Source: JBDHUX01 sp039809405 (GTDB lineage Bacteria; Patescibacteriota; Gracilibacteria; Absconditabacterales; Absconditicoccaceae). From it: a stretch of DNA of 9,844 bases. The position numbers were made by a program, and so were the translations under genes. The notes beneath the pieces were generated by a model. The model did not search any database. It saw nothing but the letters and a program-made list of their open reading frames with translations, and was not told where the DNA came from. How positions within the stretch are numbered: position 1 is the first letter of the stretch; the number at the start of each line of letters is the position of its first letter. The DNA lies in the NCBI GenBank assembly GCA_039809405.1, contig JBDHUX010000032.1:1-9844 (forward strand), written 5' to 3'. Below are positions 1 to 8,656 of this stretch, in pieces.

Positions 1-1011
1 CATATCTGGTTGTTGTTTTTTGTATCATATTAAGTTTGATAGTGTCTCTTTCAGCTTATATTCATATCATTTGTCGTTCTGATCTATAACGGTATCGTTG
101 TATTTATCATTGAAATAGCTTGCATTGTCAAACTGATCGTGTGTCCATGGTATCGGCACGATAATCTGCTTGATATTAAATAGATGCTGTTCTGCAAGGG
201 TAGTTGATCCACTGCGACATATGCCTATATCGCTTATCTGATATAACTGGCCCATAGTTTTTTGATCTGCAAAATTTATCACTTCTACATTATTGTATTT
301 TTTATATTTATCAGCAAACTCTTGATTTATCATACCTACCAATATCTTTCGATCAAATTTATCTACTATCTTACTATCTTCAAATAATTTTAATATAGTC
401 TGATGTATAGTCTTGGACCCAAGCGACCCACAGTTTACCAATATTGTGGTTTTGTTGTCTGTTATATTTACTTGATCTAAATATAAATCATCACTTAGTA
501 TCTGTCATACACACTCTCACCCGGCTATGCTTTTTTCAAATCATAAAAAAACTTTGTCAGCAAATCTGGCTCATATCTTGGTGCTTATACCTGCATGAGT
601 GTCTGACTCATGGATTACGAGTTTTGTATTGGTGATTTTGCAAGCTATAGAAACTGGCAGACTGACATATCATCACTTGGAAAATACTACATCAATTTTT
701 TTACTCTTGATATGATAGATAGATTGGATAATTCACCATGACAGTCTAAATATATCTACTATATTTTTACAAAACTCTCATACATTTGGTTTGCGACGGA
801 TTTTTCAACTCACTATTTTGATAAAATTCAACTTACTCCAATCGCCTGATATTTGACTTGAAACTTTTTCTTCAAGAGATCATCTCTGACCAAACCAATA
901 TATCTTGTCAACTTTGTTATTGAATTTATCACTCTTTTTTATAAAATCTATAAGTGATGATATAGGAAAAACATGTCATCAAGTACCTCATCATGCAAAT
1001 CAGATTATCAT
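1..1011 (-). CDS. murG: MurG, UDP-GlcNAc:lipid I N-acetylglucosaminyltransferase (3' end cut by window edge)
   Basis: MurG transfers GlcNAc from UDP-GlcNAc to lipid I, making lipid II at the inner face of the membrane, the last cytoplasmic step of peptidoglycan synthesis. With TGA read as Gly the frame is open for 337 codons to the window edge. Family lengths are about 350-370, so only the last residues are missing. Visible motifs are the N-terminal glycine loop GGGTGGH (residues 7-13, four of its five glycines written TGA), SKGGYVS (111-117), HESD (134-137, usually HEQN), CGSLGS (194-199, usually GGSLGA), RSGSTTLAE (266-274) and WTHDQFDNASYF (289-300) for UDP-GlcNAc binding. The start is ATG at 1009-1011, which places the glycine loop at the normal distance from the N-terminus. 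There is no Shine-Dalgarno motif; two overlapping palindromes lie just upstream. Under the standard code only the C-terminal third would be seen. Confidence 0.93.
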
Positions 1012-1013
1012 AA

Positions 1014-1030
1014 ATACAATTGTATACAAT
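1014..1030. promoter_or_regulatory. Two overlapping 12-bp palindromes just upstream of murG
   Basis: Positions 1014-1025 read ATACAATTGTAT and 1019-1030 read ATTGTATACAAT. Both are perfect 12-bp palindromes sharing seven bases, starting 3 bases upstream of the murG start codon. They could be an operator for a dimeric regulator or part of the murG core promoter (TATACA as a weak -10). In an AT-rich sequence chance is a real alternative. Confidence 0.25.
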
Positions 1031-1042
1031 GGTAAAGTGGTT

Positions 1043-1071
1043 TTGTAGAATATATTTATTTTATCTATTAA
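1043..1071 (+). promoter_or_regulatory. Possible promoter of tRNA-Val
   Basis: TTGTAG (1043-1048) and TATTAA (1066-1071) are spaced by 17 bases and end 31 bases before the tRNA. Neither box is a close consensus match. A second -10-like TATATT at 1081-1086 is nearer to the tRNA but lacks a -35 partner. Confidence 0.25.
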
Positions 1072-1102
1072 ATCAATTTATATATTGGTAGATAGATGCG
1101 GT

Positions 1103-1175
1103 GGACGATTAGCTCAGGGGCGAGAGCACACGCTTGACGTGCGTGGGGTCATTGGTTCAATTCCAATATCGTCCA
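1103..1175 (+). tRNA. tRNA-Val, anticodon GAC
   Basis: The sequence folds into a complete cloverleaf. The acceptor stem is GGACGAT pairing with ATCGTCC (7 of 7), the D stem GCTC/GAGC with a GG-containing loop, the anticodon stem CACGC/GCGTG around the loop TTGACGT, and the T stem ATTGG/CCAAT around TTCAATT. The anticodon at loop positions 3-5 is GAC, reading Val codons GUC and GUU. The discriminator base is A (1175). CCA is not encoded; the gene runs straight into a T tract, so CCA must be added after transcription. Confidence 0.95.
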
Positions 1176-1185
1176 TTTTTTTTAT

Positions 1186-1214
1186 AAAAGAAAAACTCTA
1201 CCGTAATGGTAGAG
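1186..1214 (-). terminator. Rho-independent terminator of the 230-aa gene
   Basis: On the minus strand CTCTACC (1214-1208) pairs with GGTAGAG (1202-1196) around a 5-base loop, followed directly by TTTTTCTTTT (1195-1186). It lies 20 bases past the TAG stop of the minus-strand gene. It also shields tRNA-Val from antisense transcription. Confidence 0.8.
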
Positions 1215-1234
1215 CGAGAGACAATTGCGTTATC

Positions 1235-1927
1235 CTACTTTTTAAGTAATGGTATAAGCTCACTATAATAATCTCATCAGTATCAACAACTAACAGAACT
1301 ATATTTATTTGCCTTATAACTCGCTATTTTCACAAAACCACCTTGATATCTTATAGGTAATTTGAATACTGCCCAGAGATTATTTCCATATTTTCTACCA
1401 CTATTGATTAACTCATAATCACTATAATTTGTTTCTTTAAATGCTCATGAAATAGAAAATAATTCATATAGCTTGTGTCAAGATAGTTCATCTCCAAATC
1501 GATTATTTTCTTTCCAAAGATCTGGAAATTTATATTCAAAATCTCTAAATATATTTTTCACACATATAGTTGCTTCTTCTGCGGAATTGCATTCTTTTAC
1601 TTCTATACCTTGAGCTTTAAATGCATCATAGGTTCATAAATATCTTGCACAGGTTACCATTTTATCATCAATTTCTAAATTGAAAAGCCAATCTTGTTTT
1701 GTCAAACGACTTAGTGCATTTTCTCATTTTTTTCTTGGAAGTTTCGGATCAAAATATACCTCGCCAGTTCGTTTAGGTGCTTTTGATACAGTTTCTTTGT
1801 GATCTAGAGTAGCAGCTGTTTCTGTGGATCTTCTTTCACCCTCTTCAATAACTGTTTTTAACTCCTCATTGGTAAGATTTTTTACATTTTCAGGAGTAAT
1901 AGGTGTTTCATTGCTAATTGGTGCCAT
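1235..1927 (-). CDS. Hypothetical protein, 230 aa
   Basis: I do not recognise this protein. Under code 25 it is one frame of 230 codons ending in TAG. The first 70 residues are rich in Glu, Lys, Thr and Pro without hydrophobic stretches, suggesting a disordered, soluble N-terminus (MAPISNETPITPENV...). The remainder looks folded, with aromatic residues and a tyrosine- and glycine-rich end (CGYGGDYYSELIPLLKK). No signal peptide, membrane segment or catalytic motif is visible. About half of its glycines are TGA, including three in the CGYGGD stretch, so it is resident in the recoded genome rather than a recent arrival. ATG at 1925-1927 is the first start after a TTGACA/TATAAT promoter. The gene is monocistronic: own promoter, own terminator, divergent from mnmA. 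Reading TGA as stop would leave a misleading 67-aa fragment. Confidence 0.8.
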
Positions 1928-1976
1928 GTTATTATTTGTAATAAAATAAATAATCCATTTTGGATTTTATGATACT

Positions 1977-2003
1977 ATTATAGTCAAGGGGGGTGTTTGT
2001 CAA
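1977..2003 (-). promoter_or_regulatory. Sigma-70-type promoter of the 230-aa gene
   Basis: On the minus strand TTGACA (2003-1998) is followed by TATAAT (1982-1977) at a 15-base spacing, or TAATAG (1980-1975) at 17. Both consensus boxes are intact and lie about 50 bases upstream of the ATG at 1927. The spacer holds a CCCCCC run and a second copy of CTTGAC. Confidence 0.6.
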
Positions 2004-2043
2004 GTATTTTGGATGAAAAATCCGATAACCTTTAGTTATCATG

Positions 2044-2071
2044 TTGACATATACTGTATCATAGATATGAT
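2044..2071 (+). promoter_or_regulatory. Sigma-70-type promoter of mnmA
   Basis: TTGACA (2044-2049) and TATGAT (2066-2071) are spaced by 16 bases, 68 bases upstream of the mnmA ATG. A small inverted repeat, GATAAC (2024-2029) and GTTATC (2035-2040), sits directly upstream of the -35 box and could bind a regulator. The promoter is divergent from that of the 230-aa gene. Confidence 0.55.
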
Positions 2072-2139
2072 ATTTTATTATTGTTTTTTGGGACAAATTA
2101 TATACTATCAGATTATATACATATATTTATTGGACCGAT

Positions 2140-3255
2140 ATGAAGATACTTGTAGGTATATCAGGATGAGTTGATAGTGCTGTAAGTGCTTATCTCCTCA
2201 AGCAGGCTGGCCATGATGTGGTGGGAGGTTTTATGATAAACTACTTGGATGAGTCTGATTCGCATTGCTCTACCAAGCAAGACTTGGAAGAGTTTAAGAG
2301 AGTTGTAGAGTGGTTGGACATACCTTATGAGATATGGGACTTTAGAGAGGAGTATAGTAAGAAGATACTAGACTATATCTACGATTGATACCTATCTGGC
2401 ATCACACCAAACCCCGATGTGTTGTGCAATAATTTGATCAAATTTTGACTATTTCTTGATGAGGGATTGAAGCTGTGATTTGACTTGATAGCGACAGGGC
2501 ATTATGCAAGGATATGATATGAAGATAAGATGGTTGATGTAGAAGATATCTGACTATCTTCATCTGATGAAAATTCATTAAATTTGGATAACTATCAATT
2601 ATATAGATGAATTGATGAGTCCAAAGATCAGTCGTATTTTTTGTCTTGATTGGCTACTTATCAACTGTCAAGGTCTATCTTTCCACTTGGATGATTAAAA
2701 AAGTCAGCAGTCAGGGCTATAGCAAAAGATATCTGACTACCAAATGCTGATCGCAAAGATAGTCAATGATTGTGTTTTGTTGGTAATATACCTATGTCCA
2801 AATTTCTTATGGATAAGATCTGACAAAAGCCATGAGCTATACTAGATAAAGATTGACACATTATCTGACAACATAACGGTGCTTATATGTTTACAATATG
2901 ACAAAGGAAAGGGATCTGACTTCCATATCAATCGTATGTGATTGATATAGATATCTCATCCAATACTATAACAGTATGAGATGAAGATAGTCTGGATCTT
3001 TTTAGATCTGAGATTTTGATCAAAAGTATGCACTGGATTTGACAAAAACCATCTTTTTGATTATCATTGTGATGATATAGATGCTGATGTAAAGTTAGAT
3101 ATAGACAAGCCATACAAGGCGTGATAGTATTTGAGCTTGCAGACTGATCTTATAAAATAGTATTTGATACACCGCAGAAGTGAGTGCCAAATGGTCAAGT
3201 TGCTGTATTGTATCTTGAAGATCAAGTACTATGAAGTGGTATCATATCTAGCTAA
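2140..3255 (+). CDS. mnmA: MnmA, tRNA-specific 2-thiouridylase
   Basis: MnmA adenylates uridine 34 of the Lys, Glu and Gln tRNAs and replaces its 2-oxygen with sulfur, which tunes wobble decoding. The frame gives 371 residues under code 25, close to the E. coli length of about 368. Domains in order: the PP-loop ATPase with SGGVDS (residues 8-13; Gly10 is TGA), the first catalytic cysteine in NPDVLCN (Cys96), the second in DSQGLCFVG (Cys212), the central FTIGQRKGIG segment (251-260), and the C-terminal barrel with KVRYRQ (318-323) and LGSGIIS near the end. By my count about 26 of 41 glycines are TGA. The start ATG at 2140 gives the family-typical N-terminus MKILVGISGGVDS. Stop is TAA. It is transcribed alone from the promoter at 2044-2071, with no clear Shine-Dalgarno motif. 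It is the clearest proof of recoding in the window. Confidence 0.97.
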
Positions 3256-3256
3256 C

Positions 3257-3343
3257 ATTATCAAGGAAATGATGTGATGATAACTTTTCTAAAAGTATAT
3301 TTTGTTCAAATTATAAAGTTTTACATTGTTTCCTTATGATAAT
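3257..3343. repeat. Inverted repeat with 13-bp arms directly after mnmA
   Basis: The left arm ATTATC-AAGGAAA (3257-3269) is matched by TTTCCTT-AT-GATAAT (3329-3343): 13 complementary pairs with a 2-base bulge. The arms enclose 59 AT-rich bases that contain a small inner hairpin, ACTTT/AAAGT. The element starts one base after the mnmA stop codon. It could be a 3' UTR structure, an unusual terminator (no T tract follows) or a miniature mobile element; no target-site duplication is evident. Confidence 0.45.
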
Positions 3344-3387
3344 CGTAGTTGTATTGTATTAAACTCACTATTCTGAAATTATAAATA

Positions 3388-5079
3388 ATGAAAGACAAAG
3401 AAAATTTAGATCTATCAAAATTATGAGCAAAAGAGTATCTTTATAACTTTTGGCATAAAAAAAATAAGATACCCAAAGAGATATTCAACAATTTCTTGGA
3501 GAAGATACAAGGCAAAGCAAACAAACCATCAAATCTAAAATTACCTGATATATGAAGTGTAGATACTATAAAAGATGATATAAAATGAAGGGAGATAGAG
3601 ATTACTAGGGTCTTATTTGGTGGATCAGAAGAGTACTTTTCCAAGTGATTATGATCTTATATCATTAAAGAACAGGGCATAGATAAGATAAATCAGATCA
3701 TATCAAATGTCGTAAGTGGATTAGATCAAAAAAACTATAATGCCATAAACATACTTTTTCAAGAGCTGGGATTGGATATAGGTGCTATCGTATCCAATAG
3801 TAGTGATTATAGATGATTTATAGATACTCTGATAAATGTATCTTTGCACAATCCAAAATATCGCACATGCATATCAGTATTTTTCCTCAAATACATATCT
3901 TATATACTGATGTCAAATTACCCTATATTTCAGCATAAATACGATCTCTTATCTCAGACAAAAAATAATATAACAAATAGTATATTTGGCAGATCTATAG
4001 AGTATGAAAATAACGACATGAAAGATCTCATGAGTAACTGATGAGTCTGATCATTTAAGGTTAGTGTATCTGACATGTTATGACAACTACAAAATAATTG
4101 ATATGCGGTGCCAAATTCCAAGTTTGATAGCGACTTTGTAGAATTTGAAACCAATACTAAATGAATAAATAGTGCTGTAGATAAGATGATTGCAGATAAA
4201 AAATACGATATGCCATCTTTGTTGAAAGATATACTTAGATCTACTATAGTATTAAAATCTACCAAAGATATTATAAGGATGATGTATATAATACTTGCAA
4301 ATAGAGATCGTATAAATTTTAACTCAGATGATGTAGATATGGTTGATATAGAGATAGAGGATAAAAATCTAATATTATCTATATTTGCAGACTTGCCCAA
4401 AGATAGTATAAAAAAACAACTATCCAAGATAGTACCGATAGATATATATTGACAGCAGATACTCGATGGTATATTATGATCCAAAACTGCTAAAAGCGGA
4501 AGTATAAATTGATACAAAGATGCAAAGTTTCGTATCACATACAATATTAGATGATCGGATATGCAATTTTGATCAGAGATAATATTTTTTGATACAAAGA
4601 GCAGAAAACTACGAGAAAAAGAGCATGCTCACTGGAAGAAAGACTTTATAAAATGGTTTGATACAAACTCTAGGATGGAAAAACTGATGCCAGAGTGATC
4701 TATAAAATCTTTGATAGACACCAAGACAGATTATATCAAATCCAACATAGAAAAAACAAATCCATCCTTATCTGATATAGACCAGGCAGTATTTGAAGCA
4801 AAAGAAGAGATAAGATCGCAGATAAGAGGTAAGTATATGAAGATAATCTATAATAACGACCACAAGACAGAGAGATATTATATACATCCTGATATACTAT
4901 TTGACGATGTTACTCATTGATATTTTCCATGACTTACCGGACCGTTTTATATAGCTGATGACAATCGAGAGAGCATAAAAGGTAGTGATATCAACTCGTA
5001 TCTAAAAATGAAATATAAAAATAAAAAAAATACCAAAACTTTTATCTCCAAAGCTCTAAATCCAAATAATAGTTTATAA
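3388..5079 (+). CDS. Uncharacterised 563-aa protein with possible divergent RelA/SpoT-like nucleotidyltransferase region
   Basis: Under code 25 this is one uninterrupted frame of 564 codons ending in TAA; with TGA as stop it falls into several pieces. The N-terminal ~260 residues are unrecognised, mostly helical and charged, with Lys, Asp, Ile and Asn abundant. From about residue 267 the order of motifs resembles the RelA/SpoT synthetase fold: KDILRSTIVL (280-289; Asp281 where family members have their metal-binding Asp), GSINGYKDAKFRITYNI (371-387; like the GYRxxH segment), then SEIIFFDTKSRK (396-407; Glu397 where EIQIRT has its catalytic Glu) and HAHW (413-416). Asp281 to Tyr376 is about twice the usual spacing, so an insertion would be needed, and the Gln of EIQIRT is Ile. 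The C-terminal ~145 residues are unassigned. No membrane segment or signal peptide is seen. The resemblance is from memory of the family, not a search; the gene is certain, the fold tentative. Confidence 0.85.
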
Positions 5080-5100
5080 AGTATTCTGCTATAAAGAAAG

Positions 5101-5125
5101 AACCTCTTCTAAAAAAGAAGAGGTT
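5101..5125. terminator. Bidirectional terminator between convergent genes
   Basis: AACCTCTTCT (5101-5110) pairs perfectly over 10 bp with AGAAGAGGTT (5116-5125) around an AAAAA loop. On the plus strand it is followed by TACAATTTT, on the minus strand by CTTTCTTTATAG. It sits 21 bases after the TAA of the 563-aa gene and 18 bases after the TAG of the 107-aa gene, so it can end both transcripts. Confidence 0.85.
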
Positions 5126-5143
5126 TACAATTTTGGTCAGATA

Positions 5144-5467
5144 CTAGCTTAGTCGTTTCACATCTACAAACTCTACCTCGTTACCTTTCGATTTGAAGTA
5201 AGTCTGTATGACTTTTTTGATTTCAGGAAGCATCTCTTCCCAAGTGAACATTAGGCCTTTGGATAGCCCGAAATCGTAATTACCTTTGTGATCCATACAT
5301 AGAGGATATCCCTCTATTTCCTCCTTGATGCCTTGAAGTTTCATTAGCCTCCGCCCAAGAGGCAGGTGGTTTCTTGTCTCTTCCCTCATGTAAAATGTTA
5401 CATGATCAGGATTTGGATAAAATTGGATTCCAATTTTTACTACTTCATTTTTTACTACACTTTTCAT
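5144..5467 (-). CDS. Small protein resembling the Nfu N-terminal domain, 107 aa
   Basis: This is a complete 107-residue protein ending in TAG. Parts resemble the Nfu/NifU N-terminal domain found in iron-sulfur scaffold proteins: QFYPNPDHVTF (residues 15-25, like TPNPntlKF), LPLGRRLMKLQGIKE (35-49, like spLAkkLfeieGVk) and TWEEMLPEIKKVI (75-87, like dWeelkpevl). Between them lies an unmatched stretch, and there is no C-terminal CxxC cluster-binding domain; the only cysteine is Cys57. If the match holds it would be a stand-alone accessory domain whose role is unknown. All eight glycines use GGN codons and none uses TGA, unlike the neighbours. It has its own promoter at 5510-5537 just downstream of recJ and ends in the shared terminator at 5101-5125. 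No Shine-Dalgarno motif precedes the ATG. The gene is near certain; the family is a guess. Confidence 0.8.
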   Translation of the reverse strand: MKSVVKNEVVKIGIQFYPNPDHVTFYMREETRNHLPLGRRLMKLQGIKEEIEGYPLCMDHKGNYDFGLSKGLMFTWEEMLPEIKKVIQTYFKSKGNEVEFVDVKRLS

Positions 5468-5509
5468 TGTAATACATTTTTTTGTTTTTTTGCCAAAATC
5501 GACTCTATC

Positions 5510-5537
5510 TTTATAATTAAAGAGAGAGAGATGTCAA
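5510..5537 (-). promoter_or_regulatory. Sigma-70-type promoter of the 107-aa gene
   Basis: On the minus strand TTGACA (5537-5532) is followed after 16 bases by TATAAA (5515-5510), with a CT-repeat spacer. It lies in the gap after the recJ stop and 42 bases upstream of the ATG, so the 107-aa gene can be expressed independently of recJ. Confidence 0.6.
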
Positions 5538-5566
5538 TAGATATTTTAAAATAATCTCAGAAATTA

Positions 5567-7219
5567 CTACATAACAAAATATATGCCTTGTCCTGGCTCT
5601 ACTTTGGCTTCTAGAGCGAAGTTATATTTATTTCATATATCTCGATTTTCTATATCTTTACCTCATCACCAAGATACTATCTCTACTGCTGTGTCTTGAT
5701 AGTTTCAGTATAGTTTGAGATGTTTTCAACTACCATTTTTACCTATAAGTTTTTTTTGTTTGATGGTTATATCTGGTAGTAGTAGTGATGGTTTTGGGTT
5801 TCACTCTCCGTAAGGTCTCAGTAGGTCCAATTGTATCAGATTATCTTTATCTATCTCATTTGGATATAAGATAGTATCTACTTTTTTTGGTGTGGATTTT
5901 AATTCCTCATTGATATGCTTATTGCAGTAATCATTTAATTTACCAACTAATTTATCTAAGTTTGATAGTTTTACAGTAAGTCATCATGCTTGTTTGTGTC
6001 ATCCGTACCTTTCTAGCAGATCTTGTGCGTCATAAAGCATATCTATGACAGAAAAATACTCTGGTCATCTTAGACTAGCAACTCACTCTCATTTTTCTGT
6101 ATCAATCTTTAGTATCATGGAAGGGAGCCTGTACTTTTCTGTAGCTCTTCAAGCTACTATACCTACTACTCACTCGTGATACTCTTCGCTACACGAGATG
6201 ATAATATTTGCATTAGGATCTATACTCGAGTCGACCATTTTTATCATCTGATCTTGTATCTTCTTCCTCTTGGTATTTAGATCATCTATCTCATCTAGGT
6301 GTTTTTTTTGTTTTTCTCAGCTGTATATGAGAGACTTTAGGGCTTCATATGGCGACTTAACTCTTCAAGCTGCATTTATCCTAGGTCATATCATGAAGCC
6401 TATATGATAGCTATCTATATCAGACTTGATATTGTAATACTCTATCATTGATAGTAGAGAGTGGGGGACACTTGGGTGTCTGTTATTTATCAATTCGAGT
6501 CACTTCTTTACCATGACTCTATTTTCTCATATCAGTGGGACGCAGTCCGATATGGTTCATACTGCTACTATAGGTAGATAAGTATTAAACACATCTCTCC
6601 TTATATCTTCACTTATATTTAACCTTTTTCCTAATCAAATTATAAACTTGAAAGCAACTCATGCTCCACATATACCCTTGAAATCATAGTCAGGAGATAT
6701 TTGAGGATTGATAACGGCTACTGCATCTGGGATGATGTCTAGATTTTTATGGTGATCTGTTATGACTAGATCTAGTCATATTTGCTTGGCGTAAAGAGCT
6801 TCTTGTACAGAAGTAATACCATTGTCCACTGTTATCACCAAACTTACTCACTTAGATTTTATCTCATCTAAGTGGTATGTTTTCATACCATAACCATCTT
6901 CAAGTCTATTTGGCAGTTGTACAGATATATTTCTATAGTTTAAAAATTTCCTAAAAAAATCGTATATGATAAAACAACTCGTGATCCCATCCACATCATA
7001 GTCACCAAATACCATGATTTTTTCATTGTTGTTTATGGCTTTGATAGTCCTATCTAGTCACTTATCTAGATCATTCAACTTGAAAGGATCTATCCAATGG
7101 TCTTTCCAAGTAGGGTTCAAAAATTTATGATAATCTGATGTGTTATAATCAAGTCATCTAGCTCTGAGGAGTCTTGTCACTAAATCTTCGGTAGGGTTAT
7201 CGTAAAGTATATCGTACAT
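5567..7219 (-). CDS. recJ: RecJ, single-stranded-DNA-specific 5'-3' exonuclease
   Basis: RecJ degrades single-stranded DNA 5' to 3' in recombinational repair and mismatch repair, using a two-metal DHH phosphoesterase core. The frame is 550 residues under code 25, in the normal range (E. coli about 577). Motifs in order: GDYDVDG (72-78, metal-binding aspartates), VDNG (131-134), TDHH (154-157, the signature), GICGAGVAFK (182-191), SDCVPLIGENR (224-234), INAAGR (281-286), then the DHHA1 domain with YGGHKQAGG (405-413), and a C-terminal OB-like region with RPYGEGNPKP (468-477). Several motif glycines are TGA, including both in the QAGG end. The start ATG at 7217-7219 is the first in frame after a plausible promoter; no Shine-Dalgarno motif. 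Stop is TAG. It follows the M16 gene by 135 bases on the same strand and may be partly co-transcribed. Confidence 0.96.
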
Positions 7220-7250
7220 TTATAGTTAAGATTTTATTTGATATCCCACC

Positions 7251-7278
7251 ATCATAACGATATAAAACTCAAAATCAA
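7251..7278 (-). promoter_or_regulatory. Probable recJ promoter
   Basis: On the minus strand TTGATT (7278-7273) and TATGAT (7256-7251) are spaced by 16 bases and end 31 bases before the recJ ATG. The -10 matches the mnmA promoter; the -35 is one or two bases off consensus. Confidence 0.45.
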
Positions 7279-7326
7279 GAAATATAATCTTATCTCTTTT
7301 TTAGGTTTGGTAATGTAAACTCTTGA

Positions 7327-7338
7327 TGTATTAATACA
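7327..7338. repeat. 12-bp perfect palindrome after the M16 stop codon
   Basis: TGTATTAATACA lies 16 bases beyond the TAG of the M16 gene, inside the 135-base gap before recJ. It has no T tract and is too short for a terminator; it could be a protein-binding site or chance in AT-rich DNA. Confidence 0.2.
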
Positions 7339-7354
7339 ACCCAACTATCTTCAC

Positions 7355-8584
7355 CTAATCTATATAAGTAAGATACCGATTTTCCTTAGATAAAGTTGGT
7401 GTGATATTTTTTATATCTTGCATGGTTATAGACTTATACTGTTTTACAACATCATCTATTGTATGTATCTTATTGTATAGTAAATAATCGCTTCATATCC
7501 AGTCAGAAAGTCAACTGCTTGTTTCTATGCCCATTTGTAACGATCCGAGCATATTGTTCAAAGCAAAATCAAACTCTTTTTCTGTAATTCATTTATTTAC
7601 TACTTCATCAAGTTGATTATGTATCTCTTGGACTCATCTGTCAAAATTATTTTTATCAAGTCATGCATATATATGATATGTCCCAAATTCTTTATATCTT
7701 TGATGTCACATTCCTACATAGTAACATAGTCACATCTCTTCCCTGAGCTTCTGCCATAATCTGCTAGATGTATTTCATCCAATTATCTTTGTTAGTATTT
7801 TTGTGCAATACATACGAAAATCTCACTCATTTCTTCCAAATCAATCTGCATACATTACCAAATGGTTTTGTGATACTCATTTGTCGTATTTGTATATTTT
7901 ATCTTTTGGTTTGTGCGATATATAGGATGGCTCTTTATAGTTTGATATTTTTGGTAGTTTCTCAAAATACTTGTCTACCAATTTCAATACATGATCTTCA
8001 TCTCTAATATTTCATGCTATTACCAGTATAAGGTTATCTTTGGTATAGAGATTATTTTTGTGCTGAAATAAATCTTTTTGTGTAAAATTAGCCACATTTT
8101 CTTCTGGGCCCAGTGTACTTCGTCAGAAGCTATTGTCTCATATGTACCACTCTCGTCAGTTTCTCCATATAAGATCCCTTGGTTCATCGTCATACATCTT
8201 AATCTCTTGTATAACTACTCATTGCTCTTTTTTTACTTCTGCTGGGTCAAATATAGGATTACACATAAGATCTCCTAGTATCTCCAACGATCTATCTAGA
8301 TAATCTGGAGCTGATTTTATATAATATCAGGCGTATTCACTGCCAGTATAAGCATTAAATTTTCCACCAAAAGACTCTATAGCTTGACTTACTTTTTTTG
8401 GTGTATTAAATTTGCTACTTCCCTTGAAAAACATATGTTCCAAGAAGTGGCTTAGTCCATTTGTTGTCCTATTTTCATATATGCGACCAGCTTTTACATA
8501 AAGCTCTGATGTTACTGTTGTGCTACTTATCATAGGAGCCGTGATAACTGTTAGCCCATCTATGTCATGTATTTTATATTCCAT
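7355..8584 (-). CDS. M16 family zinc metallopeptidase (pitrilysin / processing-peptidase type)
   Basis: M16 peptidases cleave short peptides and presequences inside a two-lobed chamber with one zinc. The 409-residue length fits the short, two-domain bacterial M16B group. The inverted zinc motif HFLEH is at residues 46-50 (His46, Glu49, His50), and the third ligand is probably Glu127 in VVIQEIKMYDDEP, the usual ~77 residues on. The C-terminal lobe carries GGNTSSRLWQKLREEMGL and later GTYHIYAGLDK, typical of the family. All catalytic residues are present, so it is an active-site-bearing copy; no inactive partner gene is nearby. No signal peptide is seen, suggesting a cytoplasmic enzyme. ATG at 8582-8584 gives a normal N-terminus, with no Shine-Dalgarno motif. 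It is 72 bases downstream of the Nudix gene on the same strand, probably one operon. Stop is TAG. The natural substrate is unknown. Confidence 0.93.
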
Positions 8585-8656
8585 TGTGATTTGAGATATA
8601 TGATAATCCGATTATATTTATATATTATTTCATATCATTAATTATTGATACTATTT

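Noticed and set aside
67..441. Separate 124-aa glycosyltransferase-like gene
   Set aside because: It is only the C-terminal part of murG, cut out by treating TGA as stop at both sides.
3256..3342. 28-codon extension of the mnmA frame beyond its TAA
   Set aside because: MnmA already ends at the family-typical LGSGIIS tail, and the extension overlaps the inverted repeat; no reason to propose readthrough.
3954..4544. 196-codon minus-strand frame opposite the 563-aa gene
   Set aside because: The plus frame is open for 564 codons under code 25 and contains protein-like motifs; the minus frame is a low-complexity hydrophobic mirror of it with no start context.
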